From Epiperipatus broadwayi (Eukaryota; Onychophora; Udeonychophora; Euonychophora; Peripatidae): a DNA stretch of 64,000 bases. The notes under the pieces were generated by a model. That model was given only the letters and a program-made list of their open reading frames with translations. It was not told the DNA's origin and searched no databases. Both the position numbers and the translations under genes were made by a program. Shown in pieces: positions 33,589-45,499 of the stretch. Positions within the stretch are counted from its first letter, which is position 1, and the number at the start of each line of letters is the position of its first letter. Where the stretch lies: contig JAQFVV010006215.1 in NCBI GenBank assembly GCA_028023455.1, positions 1,066,580 through 1,130,579 on the forward strand. Reading direction: 5' to 3'.

Positions 33589-33610
33589 AATTATACACAA
33601 GTATCAAAAT

Positions 33611-34284
33611 CTTAAATTATATGTTTCAATAGTATGAGTTAGAGTAATTAGCAGTTATTTAAAAAATTATCTTAAGTTGTTTAATATTTACTTGAAAAAT
33701 ATATTTAAACTAAAGAAGAGTTAATCTAGAACTTAAAGTGTTTGAAATAGATGTAATAGATAAAGTTGTTTTATGCTATCTGAAATGATTAGTTTAATTA
33801 GAAATTTTAGTTGTTGATTTTTAAAATAAATAAGTTTAAAAATAACAGTTATGATTTATTAAATATCAATTTAATATAAAAGTATTTAGTAATACAATTT
33901 TAAAATAGAAAGTATAACTGATTGAGAGTAGCTCTAATTTTTAAATGATTTTAAATGTCAGTCAATAGCTAATTTATTTTCATTGTATTAAAAAACAATC
34001 ATATTACCGTGTATGTGTGTGTGTCTGTGTTAGAACATGCATGTGAAATGTTGAAATTTAAAAAGATTTATTAAAAGTATATTTTAAAAAAATTGGGTAC
34101 AATCAATCAATTTTAAAATTATTTTTAAAATACATTTTTAAATAATGTAAGAGAAAGAGTAGAGTTTTGAATTTAAAAAAATATTTAGTTTGAAATTTAG
34201 TTAATGATTTTATTAAATAATTGATTTAATAATTATTTAGACTTGCTAAAATTGTTAATTAATAAGTTCATTTATTGTCTAGGT
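33611..34284. other. Unannotated AT-rich DNA
   Basis: No gene recognised. A short GT run lies near 34011. Confidence 0.45.
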
Positions 34285-36528
34285 CAGGTGTGGCCAAGAT
34301 ATCATCTGTGGTCAACTGGTCACCTGCAAGGGCTCTAAAGTGGACCACAAAGCTGTCATGAACATTGACAAATTATAGTGATAAATTCAGAACTGATTTG
34401 AATATAAAAAATAATAAAAAATACAAAAAGTAAAAATTCAAAATAAGTTGGGCTTGTATTTTCTAATTAGTGATTCTTGGCTTCAACTTATGATAATGTA
34501 AAAACCATCCACACTATGCATGAGTACTTTGCATCCTTTGATTCAGCATCCATTTTCCTTTCAGTCCATGTAATTTTCATTTCTCTATAATAAAAAATTA
34601 AGATCATATGATTTCTTTTAAATAGTATTTTTTTTTTCATTTTTGTTATTCTTAATTTGTTTACAGAGAAATTTATAGTGAAGAATAATTGTTAATCCAT
34701 GGATTTAAGAATTTATCATGATTTCTCCTTATGGGGCTGACAAACTAAGCTTTTTTTATAATTTTTGCTAATGATTTCTTAAAAGTAATAGTAATTATAA
34801 TGTCTAAAAAAAGAATTAACAAGCTGATCTTTGCTCATAAATATAGATATTATCTTTGCTGCACAATCTTTTCCCTGATGGATTAGACTTTTGATTGAAC
34901 ATTATTACTAGATTTTCAGTCATTCCTAAGCATTTTTTTAGTTATTATTTTATAGAAAAATAGATAGTAAAAATCATTTATGATATTGCTTTTATATGTT
35001 TTCTTGTTTAAATTTTAACAATAAAAAAATCCAAATATTAAAAATAAAAATTGCAATAAAATTTAACCCAATTAGATATATACATGTGACCACAGTTATA
35101 TATGTAAACATGTCCATTGTGATGCAAACTTTAGAGCTGTGTATCAGATACATAGATAAATATAGTTGATAAAACTATTAAGAAATTTATCAATTACAGT
35201 TAACATTTAATAATATCATTCAAAACCAGTAAAGAGATTTCAAATGATAGTTCTGTGGCAGATAGCTATTAGGAACTGGTTCAAATCATGGATCTAAGCA
35301 GATAGCCACAATGTCCATGTGTACCATATAGTTTTTCATAGATAAAAATACAACTTCTGATCTCTGGTTACACAAGATTTGCTCTTAGTAGTTTCATAAT
35401 ATTTCAAAAAGAAAATACTGTGTTGCCTGCCTAGAAAAAAGGCATGAAAGATTTATTTATTGACTAATGCTGATTAGAAACAAATCAGTGTTCAGGAAGA
35501 CTGCTTTATTGTTGTATTTATATATTGGATTATTTCCATCATCTGAGTATTGAATATGTAATTTCTACTGACTGTTGCCTTTGGCAGGATGGCTCAGTTG
35601 GTTAGAGTATTACCTTAAAATTCAATACTCAAAAATCTAAGGGTCCAGGTTCCATTCCCAAGCTAATACTGCCACTGGTCAGGCCAGTAACACCCGAAGA
35701 AGAGGGGAGAAAAATATCTCTTGAAACATTGTGCATAAATTAATCTCTTTGATGTGCTATTACTAGCAGTTGAATGTATTTGGATTATTTAAATAAAATT
35801 AAAATTTCCTAAAGACATTCAATACTCATATTAGCTGATGGAAATAGTTCAATATATAAATACAACTAAAACACCATCATGACAAACCTTCAGGAAAATG
35901 CTTAATTGTTTATTAACTGAAATAGGTAATGTACTCTACAAACTTCACCTCACTTATCTTATATTCAGGAGTGTTAACTGATATGCCAATTTCTGCAACA
36001 TCATTCTACATTGTTGCTTTGACTTGTTGATCAGATAAGGAGTCATGAATAGTTCTAATAGATAAGTTACATCAACATTTTTAATTTATTGAATTTTTTT
36101 TTTTTAATTTAGGACCAGTAGAAAATAATTATTTATAGGTAATTTAATAATTGTAATTTAATAAATATTTTATGAAGCAACATGGACAAATTGTAATACT
36201 ACAGAGATCTAAGATAATTTAATAGTAGTCATAGTAAAATATCTTTGACAAATCATATTTTATAGAAAAAAAAATCATCAGTTCTTAAGTATCTTCTAAA
36301 AATGTCACAATTTTGTGAGTACCTAAAAAGCTCTTACAAAAAAACAACAACACCAATTCTTAAGTATATTCTTAAAAAACCAGGACTTCAAGGTGTTATT
36401 TTTTTTTTGTTTCAGCAAAAATGTTTTTCTCGGTTGCTGGTTCGAAACCCTGAAAAAAACATAGTAGTCCTCAGGTACATTCACCAAAAACATAGCCTCG
36501 ACATCTAAAAGTTTGGCCAACCCTGGTC
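34285..36528. mobile_element. Candidate hAT-like element (weak)
   Basis: The left end reads CAGGTGTGGCCAAG and the right end, reversed, CAGGGTTGGCCAAA (11 of 14 identical), in the CAG-GG--GGCCAA style of hAT termini. Flanking 8-mers GTCTAGGT and GTCTGCAT agree at five positions. Sequence near the right end (36320-36520) looks like a terminal region with an open minus frame of no known family. A tRNA-headed SINE (35511-35888) lies inside. No transposase is recognisable. Confidence 0.4.
35511..35888 (+). mobile_element. tRNA-headed SINE with terminal inverted arms
   Basis: Same family as 27851-28430. GGCAGGATGGCTCAGTTGGT (box A) and GGGTCCAGGTTCCATTCCC (box B) are followed by the hammerhead-like hairpin and the tail AACACCATCATGACAAACC. 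A 48 bp inverted piece of the tail-proximal region lies upstream of the head (35513-35560 against about 35813-35869). Imperfect direct repeats beginning TTCAGGAA flank it (35491 and 35889). Confidence 0.85.
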
Positions 36529-37089
36529 TGCATGTTCACATGGTAAAATTGTCTAGATTTAAAATACAAAGTTCAAGGTCAGATCAATTAAAAGTCACTA
36601 ATGACTATTAATTTAAATATTATAATGCACACTTGTAACTCATAGGTTTAATAAAGAGGCAATGCAGTATTGATTTTGGTGCATGGGTGAAGATAAAAAA
36701 AGGCACATACACTAGTATAAAATCCAGACACAATTAAAAATTTAAACACTTCTACTTCTAATTCTTCACACTTCATTTTATTTAAATTTTAATTATATTT
36801 CAGTTTTGAAGTAAATTATATGGTTTTTATTTGAATATTTATTTTAATTCAACGTTAAAGTTTAGCATTTTATTGTTTATCATCTTCACGATAGAGTAAA
36901 AGAACCAATAAATTATCTACACGGTGTTTTTTCTAAAAGCATAAATTCAACTGATTAATCTAATGATAATTCTAAAAGATGTTGAAAATTTTTTTATAGT
37001 TTCTCAAAGAAGCCAAAAGAAAAATCATGTAAGGAAAAGTATATTGTTTTATTGTTATAACATTAGCTAAATTCTGAACTTTGCTATGC
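36529..37089. other. Unannotated AT-rich DNA
   Basis: Nothing recognised. Confidence 0.45.
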
Positions 37090-37152
37090 CTATCTCCAGC
37101 TTGTAAAGCTGCTGTCGCAGACCTCTTGACCACCAATGCTTGGCGTTAAATA
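37090..37152 (-). mobile_element. tRNA-derived SINE (family T), fragment
   Basis: Minus strand: CGCCAAGCATTGGTGGTCAA, GAGGTCTGCGACAGCAGC, TTTACAAGCTGGAG. Box A half only; box B and tail are missing. Confidence 0.7.
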
Positions 37153-37716
37153 CTAATTATTTGCTAGTAAATAATCTATGTATGCCAAGCTCAGATATAG
37201 AATGATGAATTTCTATGAAATTATCAAACCTATGAAAAAATAAGCATTAGTAATTATTTAAAATTATTTTATAAAGTTATTATAAAAGACAAATTTATTA
37301 AAACTAACTATACTGTTTTCAAATTGTTTTATGTTAGAACAAATAACCTAGTTATTCATTTCAAGTTCATTTATTTATCTAGTGATGTGAATAGTTTTTC
37401 TTAATTGTTTGTTGTTGAAATATGTTATATATTTTTTTAAAAATAAAGAAATAACTAAGCTTACATCATTCTAATTAATCTAGTTAAAAGTTAACTGATA
37501 TAGCTGTATAAAAAGCAATTTATAATCAAAATTATATTTCTTCTTGTTATTCCTCTAATTTTATTGCTATTAAAAAAGTGCTTTTAAATAAATTATTCAC
37601 AATTGGAATCATTTGCTATCGGCTCCTGTTATTTTATATAAGTGAAATTATTGTGAACTTTTTCTCCAAAATATTTCTATGTATATATTTGTCTGCTCTA
37701 CTTAGCAAAGGTTGTG
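37153..37716. other. Unannotated AT-rich DNA
   Basis: Nothing recognised. Confidence 0.45.
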
Positions 37717-38240
37717 TGATCATCATCATCATCATCAATTATTATCAATTCACTGAAGGATGAAGGTCTCTTCAAGTTTAATCCATCTTCTCCGATCTTT
37801 AGCTTCTTTTCTCCACATCACCCCTGCACACTTTCTTATTTCATCCATCCATCTTGCAATCTCTTGGAATCCAGTTTAAGATTTCAATTGTCAATCTATT
37901 ATCATCTCTTCTAGTAATATGTCCAGTCCAACTCCACTTTAATCTTTTAATTTTTTCAATGAGGTCAGTAACACCTGTTTGTTCTCTTACCCATACATTG
38001 TGTCTTCAATCTCTTCTTGTTACTCTCAACATGCATTTCTCCATACTTTTTTGAGGGGTCTGGAGTCTCTGTATTGCTCTTCTATTAAGTGTCCAAGTCT
38101 CAGATCCACAAGTAAGAACTGGTAAACACAGTTGTTAAAAACTTTCCTTTTCAAACATATAGGCATACTTCCTTTTAGTATCAAGTTATGTCTACCAAAA
38201 GCACTCCAACCAAGTTTAATTCTATGATTTCAAGAAGATA
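37717..38240 (-). pseudogene. RTE-type LINE, C-terminal 150 codons and 3' tail
   Basis: On the minus strand the segment reads, with frameshifts, KLGWSAFGRHN, LKRKVF, an RLGHLIEEQYRDS-like stretch, a W-SW-GH segment and an end close to ELEETF-IQ--D. This is the RTE thumb and tail. The 3' end carries an (ATC)n run at 37719-37737, the simple-repeat tail of this LINE. It is the best preserved tail of the family in the window. Confidence 0.85.
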
Positions 38241-39244
38241 ACAAAAAGATTGAAAAATGATAGTGTTCTTTATACAGAGGAAATGATCTATTTAAGCTCC
38301 AAAATGGTATTATAATTTCGTGTATATATATTTTTTTATATTTAGAATTATTATAACCATTAGCTTATAGATATTATACTATGATTATTATTAGTGATAT
38401 TATAAATATGTTGGAATGAATGGTGTTCTAGAAATGAAATTGGTAATGTACAGTATAGAGTTTTATATTATATGGTGGTTTTATTATTCTGAAGTTTTTT
38501 CAGAATGAATATTTAAAATTATAAATGATTGTACCCAGAAATATGATAGCCTTTTTGTATATTATGAAAAGTATTTCATAAATAAAAGTATTATAAGTAT
38601 CATTATATGTATGGAAATTTCAAATAATTTATGCATAAAGTGTTATCATCATTATGTAATAATAGATTTTGTCGATGGACATATAATCTTAAAACCAAGT
38701 GAATGAATTACATACCTTTTGTATGTGTGTGCGAGATTAACAATTATTTCTATGTTTGTTATTATTATTATTAGCTCCATGCCTTTTATTATTACTAGTA
38801 TTTTGAAGGCAATATTAAGTGGATTATATTACTTTTATATGTATTTAGCCACTCCATGATAGAGAGTGCAGCTCGTTCATTCATCAGCACAACATGGACA
38901 TAAATACTGGGTGTTCATATTTTTGCTAGCTCATATTTTCCTTGACCACTATATCTAGAATTTCAATATAAGAATATATTTTGGTGTATATACACAGGCA
39001 TGTTCAGCTTTATAATTTATTATTTGCTTCACTATAATTTGTTTAATCTTCAAATAGAGTTATTATGTTTTATGTTATCTGTACTGGGTTTGTAAATAAA
39101 GATTGTACTTTGTAAATAAGTAAACTATTGGGTAGTAAATATCACTTATAGGATAAAATCGTAGAAATGGTTTTTAGACAGGTATACAGGTGTGTTAGTC
39201 AATAATATCCCTAAATTATAAATAGTAAATTATGTCTTTTAAAT
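38241..39244. other. Unannotated AT-rich DNA
   Basis: No gene or named repeat recognised. Confidence 0.5.
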
Positions 39245-39335
39245 AAATATTGTGTTAAGATTTGCAGAGGTCCCTACTGTCATTTTTTCAGGCGCGTAGT
39301 CTTAAGGTTATAGCCTTAATAAATATTACTTTAAG
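39245..39335 (+). repeat. Dispersed repeat family G, fragment
   Basis: GTGTTAAGATTTGCAGAGGT, CCCTACTGTCA and TAAGGTTATAGCCTTAAT match the end of the 195-425 copy. Confidence 0.75.
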
Positions 39336-41580
39336 TAACAAGTATGCACTTTATAAATATAATTATTACAATAATAATTATTTGAAATGAATATTTTATT
39401 ATATGGATAATTATAAAAAGAAAAAGAAGAAGTGAAAAGTTGTGTATATAATTATATTTATAATTTATTTATTATTAATTAAATATGTTTTTGTTTCATT
39501 ACCATTATAATATGCATAAGCACATATATTTATCAGAAAATCTATTTTAATAAGATTTGCATTAATAATTATATTAAGGGTACATTTCAATGGCTGCATT
39601 ATGTTGATACATTCATTTTGCTTACTAATTATTTAATTATTTTCACATGCATTCTTAGAAGATAAACGTTATATTATTTACCTCATTTCAAATGCACTTA
39701 TTATATAGTTGTCAGCATAAAAGATGCCCTTACTGCCTTCTATGTTATTTTAATATTGCATATTCAAATTTGCATCAAAAATATTAAGATTTCAGTAGAA
39801 GTGAAATAATTATATTTTAATAATTGTGAAGTATTTAAACGTTTTCCTAGTTATCAATTATATATATATTAATAACATATAACTTCTTTAATGAGCATTA
39901 TAAGCACATAAGTATTGATATTATATATATTATTTAAATATTTGAGTATTCGATTATCAGGTAATTTCATTTCTAATTTCATAAAATATTAAGACTCCAA
40001 AATAAATTTAAAAAAATGTCAAATAGTCTATGTTTAGCTTACATAATAATCATCACATTTTTGTTAAGAAGTTAAAGTATTACCATTAACATTTTGTCCC
40101 AAATGCCTTTTATTCTGAATTCAAATCCTGAGATCAAGATATCCTAAATTTGTAAAAGAACATATATTTGAGTAAACATGTTTTTTAAATGTAATATGTG
40201 CTATTTTAAACTTAAAACAGAACTTATATTTAAAATAAATACAATAGCCTTAGAAAACAAGATAAGACATTTAAAAGTGAAAATAATCTATATTTGAAAT
40301 CAAAATATCTTAAGAATTAAGAAAAAACGTTTTGAATTATAAAAAAAAAACCTTATATTTTAATGATTATATTTAGCCATGTTATTTTTTTCTCAAAATA
40401 TGATTTATTAACATAATATTAATTTTTGAATTTACATGTTATGTGTAGTGATATACAAGATTCAAACTATGATTTACAATGCAGAACTTGATTTACCCAG
40501 TGAACAGAAAAACCTTAAATTGTATATGCATATATCTTGCCATTCATAGCTTCTTTCATAGTTTACTAAGTAACTCCTGACCTTAATGGCAACTAGATAG
40601 ATCACAGCTATCAAGAATCACATCTAAAAGAATACTCATACTCTGGGGTGTTTTCAAAATCCATGTCATATGATGCCTGTGTGTAATCTTAGATCGTTTC
40701 ACTGTTAGTTAGCCAGCTACCTTATTGTTGTTCAGGTTATATGGAGTTTGGTTTTCAGCAATCAATGGGGTGGACTTAATTATAACGGCTTCTCAGATGT
40801 CCTACCACCATTTGGTTTGTCAGTCATTAAGTTACAATATATATATATATAATGCATATTTTAAGATGTTTTTGAATAATATTCTTATTTTTAAATAGAA
40901 TTATGTATTTATAATTTAAATATTTTCACCCCTATGTTTAAATATTTGATGTTTCCCTATTAAATATTTGAAAATGATCTAGTAAAAAATTGAGTATTGC
41001 CACACTTTAGTTGTAGCATTAAATTTATTAAAACATATTTAATGGCTTGATCTTAATCTTTACTTTACAGAATCAATATATCAATTACCACTTGTAGATG
41101 ATCTATAATCAAAATCTATTTGTAATTTTTTTTGATTATGCAGAATCTAGCTTTGCTTCTAATTTAGTAGGAAAAGAATTAACTTTTGACCTTTATGCAG
41201 AAAACCAATATTTATAGAACCTAATAAGTTTTACATGTCCTGAATCCTTTCTGTCAATTGTTTTTGTGTATATGCAATAACAGTATTAAAAAAATCAAAT
41301 CAGATGTCACATGACCTAATTTAATAAACTTGTATACCAGTATATGTGTTGCTATGATTGCTTTTGTAAACTATTCCATAAACAAAAGTGATATCTTTAT
41401 TAGTTCGTCATTACTAGTTTATAGCTATTTTAGTTTCTACATCGTCTGATATTTTTTCGTTTTTTTTATTTGACATTATATATTTATCCCAGCAGATTAC
41501 ATAAAAGTATAATATTTCATCTACAATTATCAATTCTATTTTAACAACTTTATAAAAGAAAGTATATTTTTGTACATCAA
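39336..41580. other. Unannotated AT-rich DNA
   Basis: No gene recognised. 40440-40830 is less AT-rich than its surroundings but has no long frame. TCAGATGTCACATGACCTAA at 41301 is an isolated family I tail. A TA run lies near 40838. Confidence 0.45.
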
Positions 41581-41695
41581 AGCGTTGTTAGCCGAGAGGT
41601 CAGCGCAGCCGCCTTGCAAGCAAGTTGTTGTTTGCAGAGATGGTTGTGGGTTCGTCTTCTGGCCGATGCTATGACATATGGGGGGGGGGGAGACA
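41581..41695 (+). mobile_element. tRNA-derived SINE (family T), copy 4
   Basis: GCGTTGTTAGCCGAGAGGTC (box A), CAGCCGCCTTGCAAGC, TGTGGGTTCGTCTTCTGG (box B, degenerate), CCGATGCTATGACATATG, then a run of G where other copies have A. The G tract is unusual. Confidence 0.85.
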
Positions 41696-42355
41696 AATGT
41701 AATTTTCAATTTTTTTATATAATCTTTTTTTTTGTATTAGTAAATTTAGTTTTATTAAAGACAAAATTTTTAAGAATCCCAATAATTTTCATAAAGCTGA
41801 TTGCAAAGGTTTATTTATTAATCATAAAAAATATTTTTCGAATCAAATAAAGTAAATTAAACTGGCATTTCTAATTTAAATTTAATGTAGAAACAGATAA
41901 TTATAGAATCAACAATTTATTAATAAGTAAAATATATTTCTTCTATTCCAGACCTGTCTTGTATCATTTAATTTATTATTAACAACTAAACAAAAAATTA
42001 TTAACAAGCAATCATTTAGTTAAAAATTTTAGTAATTGTTTTTTTAAATTTCATTTTATATATTTCTAATACAATAATATATCAATACATAACAACGATT
42101 ATAATAAAATAAATTTTTATAATTATACAGAAAAGTCTTTTTCAGCACATAAATTAATGTCCTTTTTGTATTCAAAAATGATTTTTTTTTTTGCATAATT
42201 AAAAATATACATATATTGCAATCACTGTTATATATTTATTTATTTATTTTTGAAGTATATAAGAAAGAAAAAGGAAATAAGTTTTTATTGTAACAATTGG
42301 TTTTTTGGATAAAAAAAAAAAAGGGGGGGGGAAAGTTTTTTGAGAAGGGAGTCAA
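41696..42355. other. Unannotated AT-rich DNA
   Basis: Nothing recognised. A short poly-A then poly-G run sits near 42314. Confidence 0.45.
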
Positions 42356-42450
42356 ATCCTTGAAAATGACTATAGAGTAAAGATAGTCGAAACGTTGGAA
42401 ATAAGTGGATATATATATACATCAAATAAAGTTTTTGAAAAGAAAAGAAG
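42356..42450 (+). repeat. Penelope/SINE-like 3' hairpin segment
   Basis: CTTGAAAATGACTATAG and ATAGTCGAAACGTTGG form a hairpin (GACTAT/ATAGTC) of the CTGAAGA-stem-GAAACGTT type, followed by a TA run and ATCAAATAAAGTTTTTGAAA. Such 3' ends are typical of Penelope-like and related elements. No other part of the element is visible. Confidence 0.5.
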
Positions 42451-42592
42451 TGATTTTTAATTATAGAATTATATAGCTATATTTATACTACTTTATTATA
42501 AATTAATATGGAAAAACAACTTAATGTAATTTTTTTATTTCCATTTTTGATGGTAACTATATATATATACGAATTTACTATTTGCTTTTTAA

Positions 42593-43216
42593 TACATTGA
42601 CAGGCTTAAACCTGTATTTATATATGTAATATATGCAGGATTCGAACTCAGACTTTCACACGACCCACTACTCGTATATTGGTGATTATTTATCTTTTCA
42701 ACATGTGTGTGATCAGCTGGGTCAGCAATATGAGATGGCACTGAGAGTAGTGGGTCGTGTGAAAGTCTGAGTTCGAATCCCGCATATATTACATATATAA
42801 ATACAGGTTTAAGCCTGTACAATGTATTAATTTATATAAATAGTGTGTAAAAGGTCTGCCCATCCCTCGCATATGTACGTATAAATGAATTATTCTCCTG
42901 TACATGAGGGGTCAGAATGACTAATATGTCAACATGGGTAGGATGACAACCTAGGCACTAATAAGGCCTTTGAATGTTTCATCATCAGATTTTCAATGAA
43001 GTGGAAGGCTGAAGAGTTGTGAGTTGGAATAGTTTGAAGCCTGTCCATTAAAGTATGAAGATTGGCTAAATTAATATAAAACTGAGCACTGATTGTATAT
43101 ATGTGTGCGGATAGTAATCTAGACCAACTGATGATTGCTGGTTTAGCATGAAATACATATATTGGTGATTATTTATTTTTTCAACATGTGTGTGATCAGG
43201 TGAGTCAGCAATATGA
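42593..43216 (+). mobile_element. Fold-back hammerhead retroposon family K, copy 3, with target duplication
   Basis: Order: inverted head (42593-42672), tail (about 42673-42740), direct head (42746-42826), body, hammerhead, tail. The head has a tRNA box B-like GAGTTCGAATCCCGC. The heads are inverted copies differing at only a few positions. The 14 bp duplication TATTTGCTTTTTAA flanks the unit exactly (42579-42592 and 43217-43230). Confidence 0.93.
43116..43170 (+). ncRNA. Type I hammerhead ribozyme, core intact (family K, copy 3)
   Basis: CTGATGA, stem II TGCT/AGCA, GAAA, stem III ATA/TAT around CA, and triplet ATA. Stem I ACCAA with TTGGT; outer AATC with GATT. The sequence after the cleavage point is the family tail, so cleavage would leave the tail at the 5' end of the released unit. 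Confidence 0.82.
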
Positions 43217-43495
43217 TATTTGCTTTTTAAAAATTTCCTATAAGAAAAATAATGTTAGTAATTTTAATAAGTCAAGCAGATCCATCAAAGTGATAACAAT
43301 ACTAAAATAAGTTTTTCTTTACTTATATTTTGTGTACTCATTTTAAATTGTTACCTTTTCCAATAGTGTTTTTAATTTAAATCATTTATTAATATACCAT
43401 AATGTATGCATTTGGCTGAAGATGCAACAATTTAATTGGTAGTATTTGATTACTTAACAGCAGCAGCAGCAAAAACAACAATAATAATAACAACA

Positions 43496-43605
<110 letters not shown>

Positions 43606-43920
43606 AACAACAACAACAATTTTAAATGCTCTCTAAAATTGCCATATTATAAAAAACAATAAAGATGAAAAATAAATAATCACTATCATAAAATAAAATA
43701 TAAAATAAAGAATTAAAAAACTTTAAAATATAAACAGAACTTTTAAAACATTAATTTTAAATAATTCTACATAAAATTTTACTTAAAATGATGTATAATA
43801 GCATTTATTAATAATCATTAATAACAATTTTTTTTTGTAAAATTCAGATTTCTCTATTTCACTTAAAACCATGTTCCAAGTAAAAAAAATATTTTTTTAG
43901 GAGCAGAGGATTCTTTTTTA

Positions 43921-44277
43921 AAATAGGCAAAACTCTCCATACAGTAGCGCCACCCAGTGCAAGCCAGAGTAATCAATGGATGCCAGAAGGCTTGTGCATA
44001 AAATCCTTATCTAATGCCTACTCATCCAATATCCTCAGATTAGTTTCTGGCTTCTGACATTCATCAGTGAGGAGCCTTGGATCTGAGAGCACTGCACCTA
44101 GATCTTAGTCTGGGGATATTGGATGAGTATGCACTCGATAGGGATTTTATGCACAAGCCTTCTCGCATCCATTGATTACTCTGGCTTGCACTGAGTGGCA
44201 CTACTGTATGGAGAGTTTTGCCTGTTTTAATACAGTTATGGGCAAGTATAAGAAATGGTGATCATGTGATGTTTAGT
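43921..44277 (+). mobile_element. Snap-back hammerhead retroposon family A, copy 5
   Basis: Inverted arms are 43922-44044 and 44105-44229, then a tail AGAAATGGTGATCATGTGAT and GTTTAGTG. The 12 bp duplication GATTCTTTTTTA flanks it (43909-43920 and 44278-44289). The tail-bearing copy begins at TCTGGGG, at the ribozyme cleavage point within the microhomology TAG. Confidence 0.93.
44024..44082 (-). ncRNA. Hammerhead ribozyme motif (family A, copy 5)
   Basis: CTGATGA, weak stem II, GAAAC, TAATC. Stem I is fully paired (TCCTCA with TGAGGA; ATCCAA with TTGGAT). The loss of stem II pairing and the GTC-to-ATC change suggest a weak or dead ribozyme. Confidence 0.75.
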
Positions 44278-44514
44278 GATTCTTTTTTACTAATTATATA
44301 AATATAATATTATGTAATAATTTGTTTTCAAGTATTTATCAAATAATAACATTGATAAGATGGAAGAGTGAATGTATATTATGAAATGAATTTGCAAATT
44401 TATACATGCATACATGTGACTGATCAATGACTGATTTCTTTTACAAACTAATATTTAAAAAATGTAATTATTGATATTCCAATATAATTTGTATCTTTTC
44501 TTGTAGCAATTGTA

Positions 44515-44681
44515 ATTCAAAAATAAACACTATATTTGTATATACTAAGAAAAGTTTATTTATTTCTTTTAGCATAGTATACTTAATTCATTTAACGTAG
44601 TGTGTTTAGTATGCTTTCAATTAGCATGCTAAACATACTTTTCTTAGTACACATAATGATAGTGTTCATTTTTGAATTATT
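44515..44681. repeat. Nested inverted repeats
   Basis: The outer arms are 44515-44557 and 44637-44681 (AATTCAAAAATAAACACTAT with the mirror). Inside, GTTTAGTATGCT and AGCATGCTAAAC (44606-44636) form a second small hairpin. Confidence 0.85.
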
Positions 44682-44854
44682 AATACTGCACTAATAAAAT
44701 TAATTTAACTAAATTTATTTTCTGAAGAATAAAATTGAAATAATCTATCAAGGCAAGTCATTATGATATAACATATTATATTTAAGTAATAACTTGGATA
44801 CAATTTAAATTTTTTAATTATAATTTGTAATTTTATAATTGACTGTTTATTAGT

Positions 44855-45115
44855 CTGCATTCAGAATAAGTTATATTTATCTGTTTAAAGAGGTTTATTT
44901 AAACTTCTTTGTATCAATAATTTCAATCTCTATGGTCAAGTTGCAATCTTTAGTGTCTATATAAGTATATTATACAATTAATAAAGGTGGAATTCCACCT
45001 TTATTGTTAAAAAGGAGGTTGCCTTGACAACGGTTTGAAATTGTTGATTGTTAATGATATTGGGATTATCTAAGTGTTGACTGGTTTTTAATAAAAACCT
45101 CAAAATATATATCAA
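44855..45115 (+). repeat. Dispersed repeat family H, copy 1
   Basis: It shares TTATTAGTCTGCATT, AAAGAGGTTTATTTAAACTT, GTCAAGTTGCAATCTTTA and GTTGCCTTGACAAC with 60500-60760. It ends beside a TA run in both places. No tRNA box or ribozyme core seen. Confidence 0.8.
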
Positions 45116-45499
45116 TTCATTTCAAATTTCTTGTACATAAATTGACCATGTTTTTTTTTCTATGCAAAAAATATTTTTTAAAAATATAATTTAAAAAAAA
45201 ATCATAAAAAATCTATAAGTCATATTGCCACAATAATAATACTATTTTTTTAAAAAAACCCAATTAGCTACATCATGTTGCATCAAATACATACATAATG
45301 CATGCCAATTTTAATCTACTGAAATATAAGTTTGCTTTACTTTAGTTTTTAAACTACTGATGCAATCCTGCTAAAAGTGACACTATACATACTTTGTATC
45401 ACCTGTTGTTTCAAAAACTACCTTTATTGGTTAAAGATTACAAAGCAATTCTACGGATACTCAACCTATAGATGAAAAACACTTATTAACTATTCTATA

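Larger units (their letters stand above)
31745..33610. mobile_element. Element with 35 bp terminal inverted repeats, 1.87 kb
   Basis: 31745-31779 and 33576-33610 are inverted and match at 31 of 35 positions (shared TACTTGTG, ATAATTCAAC, GATGACGT). Inside are a repeat array (32005-33045), a short G+C-rich patch with GGGCCCCCCC and AGCGCTACGCGCT, poly-T blocks, and a long hairpin ending at the right terminus. No transposase ORF is present, so it would be a non-autonomous DNA element or a complex fold-back. No target duplication was identified. Confidence 0.65.

Noticed and set aside
35582-35660. Functional tRNA gene
   Set aside because: Box A and B are present, but the arms do not close into a sound cloverleaf, and the segment is the head of a SINE with a tail and body.
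42589-42822. 77-codon ORF on the minus strand
   Set aside because: It reads through the inverted heads of a family K fold-back; symmetrical start and end peptides betray the palindrome.
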